From Fodinibius sp036381435 (GTDB taxonomy: Bacteria; Bacteroidota; Rhodothermia; Balneolales; Balneolaceae), in contig DASVCW010000046.1 of assembly GCA_036381435.1 (NCBI GenBank), positions 1 to 33,276 on the forward strand: a DNA stretch of 33,276 nt, written 5' to 3'. Position 1 is the first letter of the stretch. Every line of letters starts with the position of its first letter. Positions 33,001-33,276 of the stretch are shown piece by piece. The notes below the pieces were generated by a model. It was not told where the DNA came from. It did not search any database and saw nothing but the letters and a program-made list of their open reading frames with translations. Both the position numbers and the translations under genes were made by a program.

Positions 33001-33276
33001 TTAATCGCCGAGCATCTCCGCTGCATCTCTTCCAATTCCCGTACCTATGGCAACACCCATTCCGCTCAAGCCTGCTGCTACAAAACAATGTTTATCCAGC
33101 TGTCGAACAACAGGCGTTTTAGTTTGGGTGAAACCCATAATGCCCGACCACTCCTGCTGGACCTGCCATCCATCCGGCAATTTCAGCACTTCCGAGACAA
33201 ATTTCACCAAATGTTTTTTGATCGTTTCATTCGTGCCAAAGTGATCCGTTTCTTCATCATCAGCCGCCAAATTTCG
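33001..33276 (-). CDS. FAD-dependent oxidoreductase (D-amino-acid/glycine oxidase type), 3' end only
   Basis: The last 92 codons of a gene running off the right edge. The end CFVAAGLSGMGVAIGTGIGR, then DAAEMLGD is the C-terminal FAD-binding strand-helix of the DAO family (normally xGxxGxGxxxxxxxG followed by the final helix), preceded by WSGIMGFTQTKTPVVRQLD, the substrate-side strand. The substrate cannot be inferred from this fragment. No in-window start codon is implied. Confidence 0.85.
   Translation of the reverse strand, partial: RNLAADDEETDHFGTNETIKKHLVKFVSEVLKLPDGWQVQQEWSGIMGFTQTKTPVVRQLDKHCFVAAGLSGMGVAIGTGIGRDAAEMLGD

Overview
The window comes from a bacterium of the Bacteroidota/FCB type, most likely Balneolota or a relative. 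This is inferred from the small lipobox-bearing lipoproteins, the TPR-fused histidine kinase, the scarcity of clear Shine-Dalgarno sequences, the YetF protein paired with a one-pass membrane protein, and moderate GC. No rRNA or other phylogenetic marker is present to confirm it.

Region 1 (1-12501) is one type I CRISPR-Cas locus, best read as subtype I-B. The array (42 repeats in view, continuing off the left edge) lies beyond cas2. Repeat polarity, leader position and gene direction all agree: everything is transcribed leftward on the minus strand. In transcription order the genes are cas6, cas5, cas3, a divergent cas8-like large subunit, cas7, a dead HUH-transposase relic, cas4, a four-helix-bundle (S23/IVP-type) gene, cas1, a HIRAN-domain gene, cas2, leader and array. 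Three things are unusual. The effector genes are in a non-canonical order (cas5-cas3 before cas8-cas7). Two non-cas genes sit inside the adaptation module. A Y1 transposase remnant, truncated by an in-frame amber codon and carrying a REP-like palindrome, sits between cas7 and cas4 and seems to have replaced the native start region of cas4.

Region 2 (12600-16758) holds a terminator, a TPR sensor histidine kinase, a DinB/DUF1572-type protein and metF, all on the minus strand. metF is divergent from metH (16938-20621, plus strand), so the two enzymes of the methyl-THF-dependent methionine branch share one 180-bp control region.

Region 3 (20620-22390) is dominated by inverted repeats built on one core, TTTAGTAA(A/T). 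They bracket a collagen-like lipoprotein gene and an intact REP-associated-type HUH transposase whose two ends carry nearly identical hairpins. This looks like a live single-strand transposon with non-autonomous hairpin offspring next to it.

Region 4 (22467-33276) is ordinary chromosomal content: lipoproteins, a lipidated class C beta-lactamase-fold hydrolase, a YetF/DUF421 pair, an outer-membrane-barrel/lipoprotein pair, a sodium:solute symporter, rdgB, an adenosine-kinase-type PfkB protein, a lipidated subtilase, a CoA-pyrophosphatase-type Nudix hydrolase and the 3' end of an FAD-dependent oxidoreductase. Two degenerate palindromic intergenic elements of the CTTTGCGTCTTAGCG type lie here.

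All identifications come from reading motifs by eye; no database search was possible.
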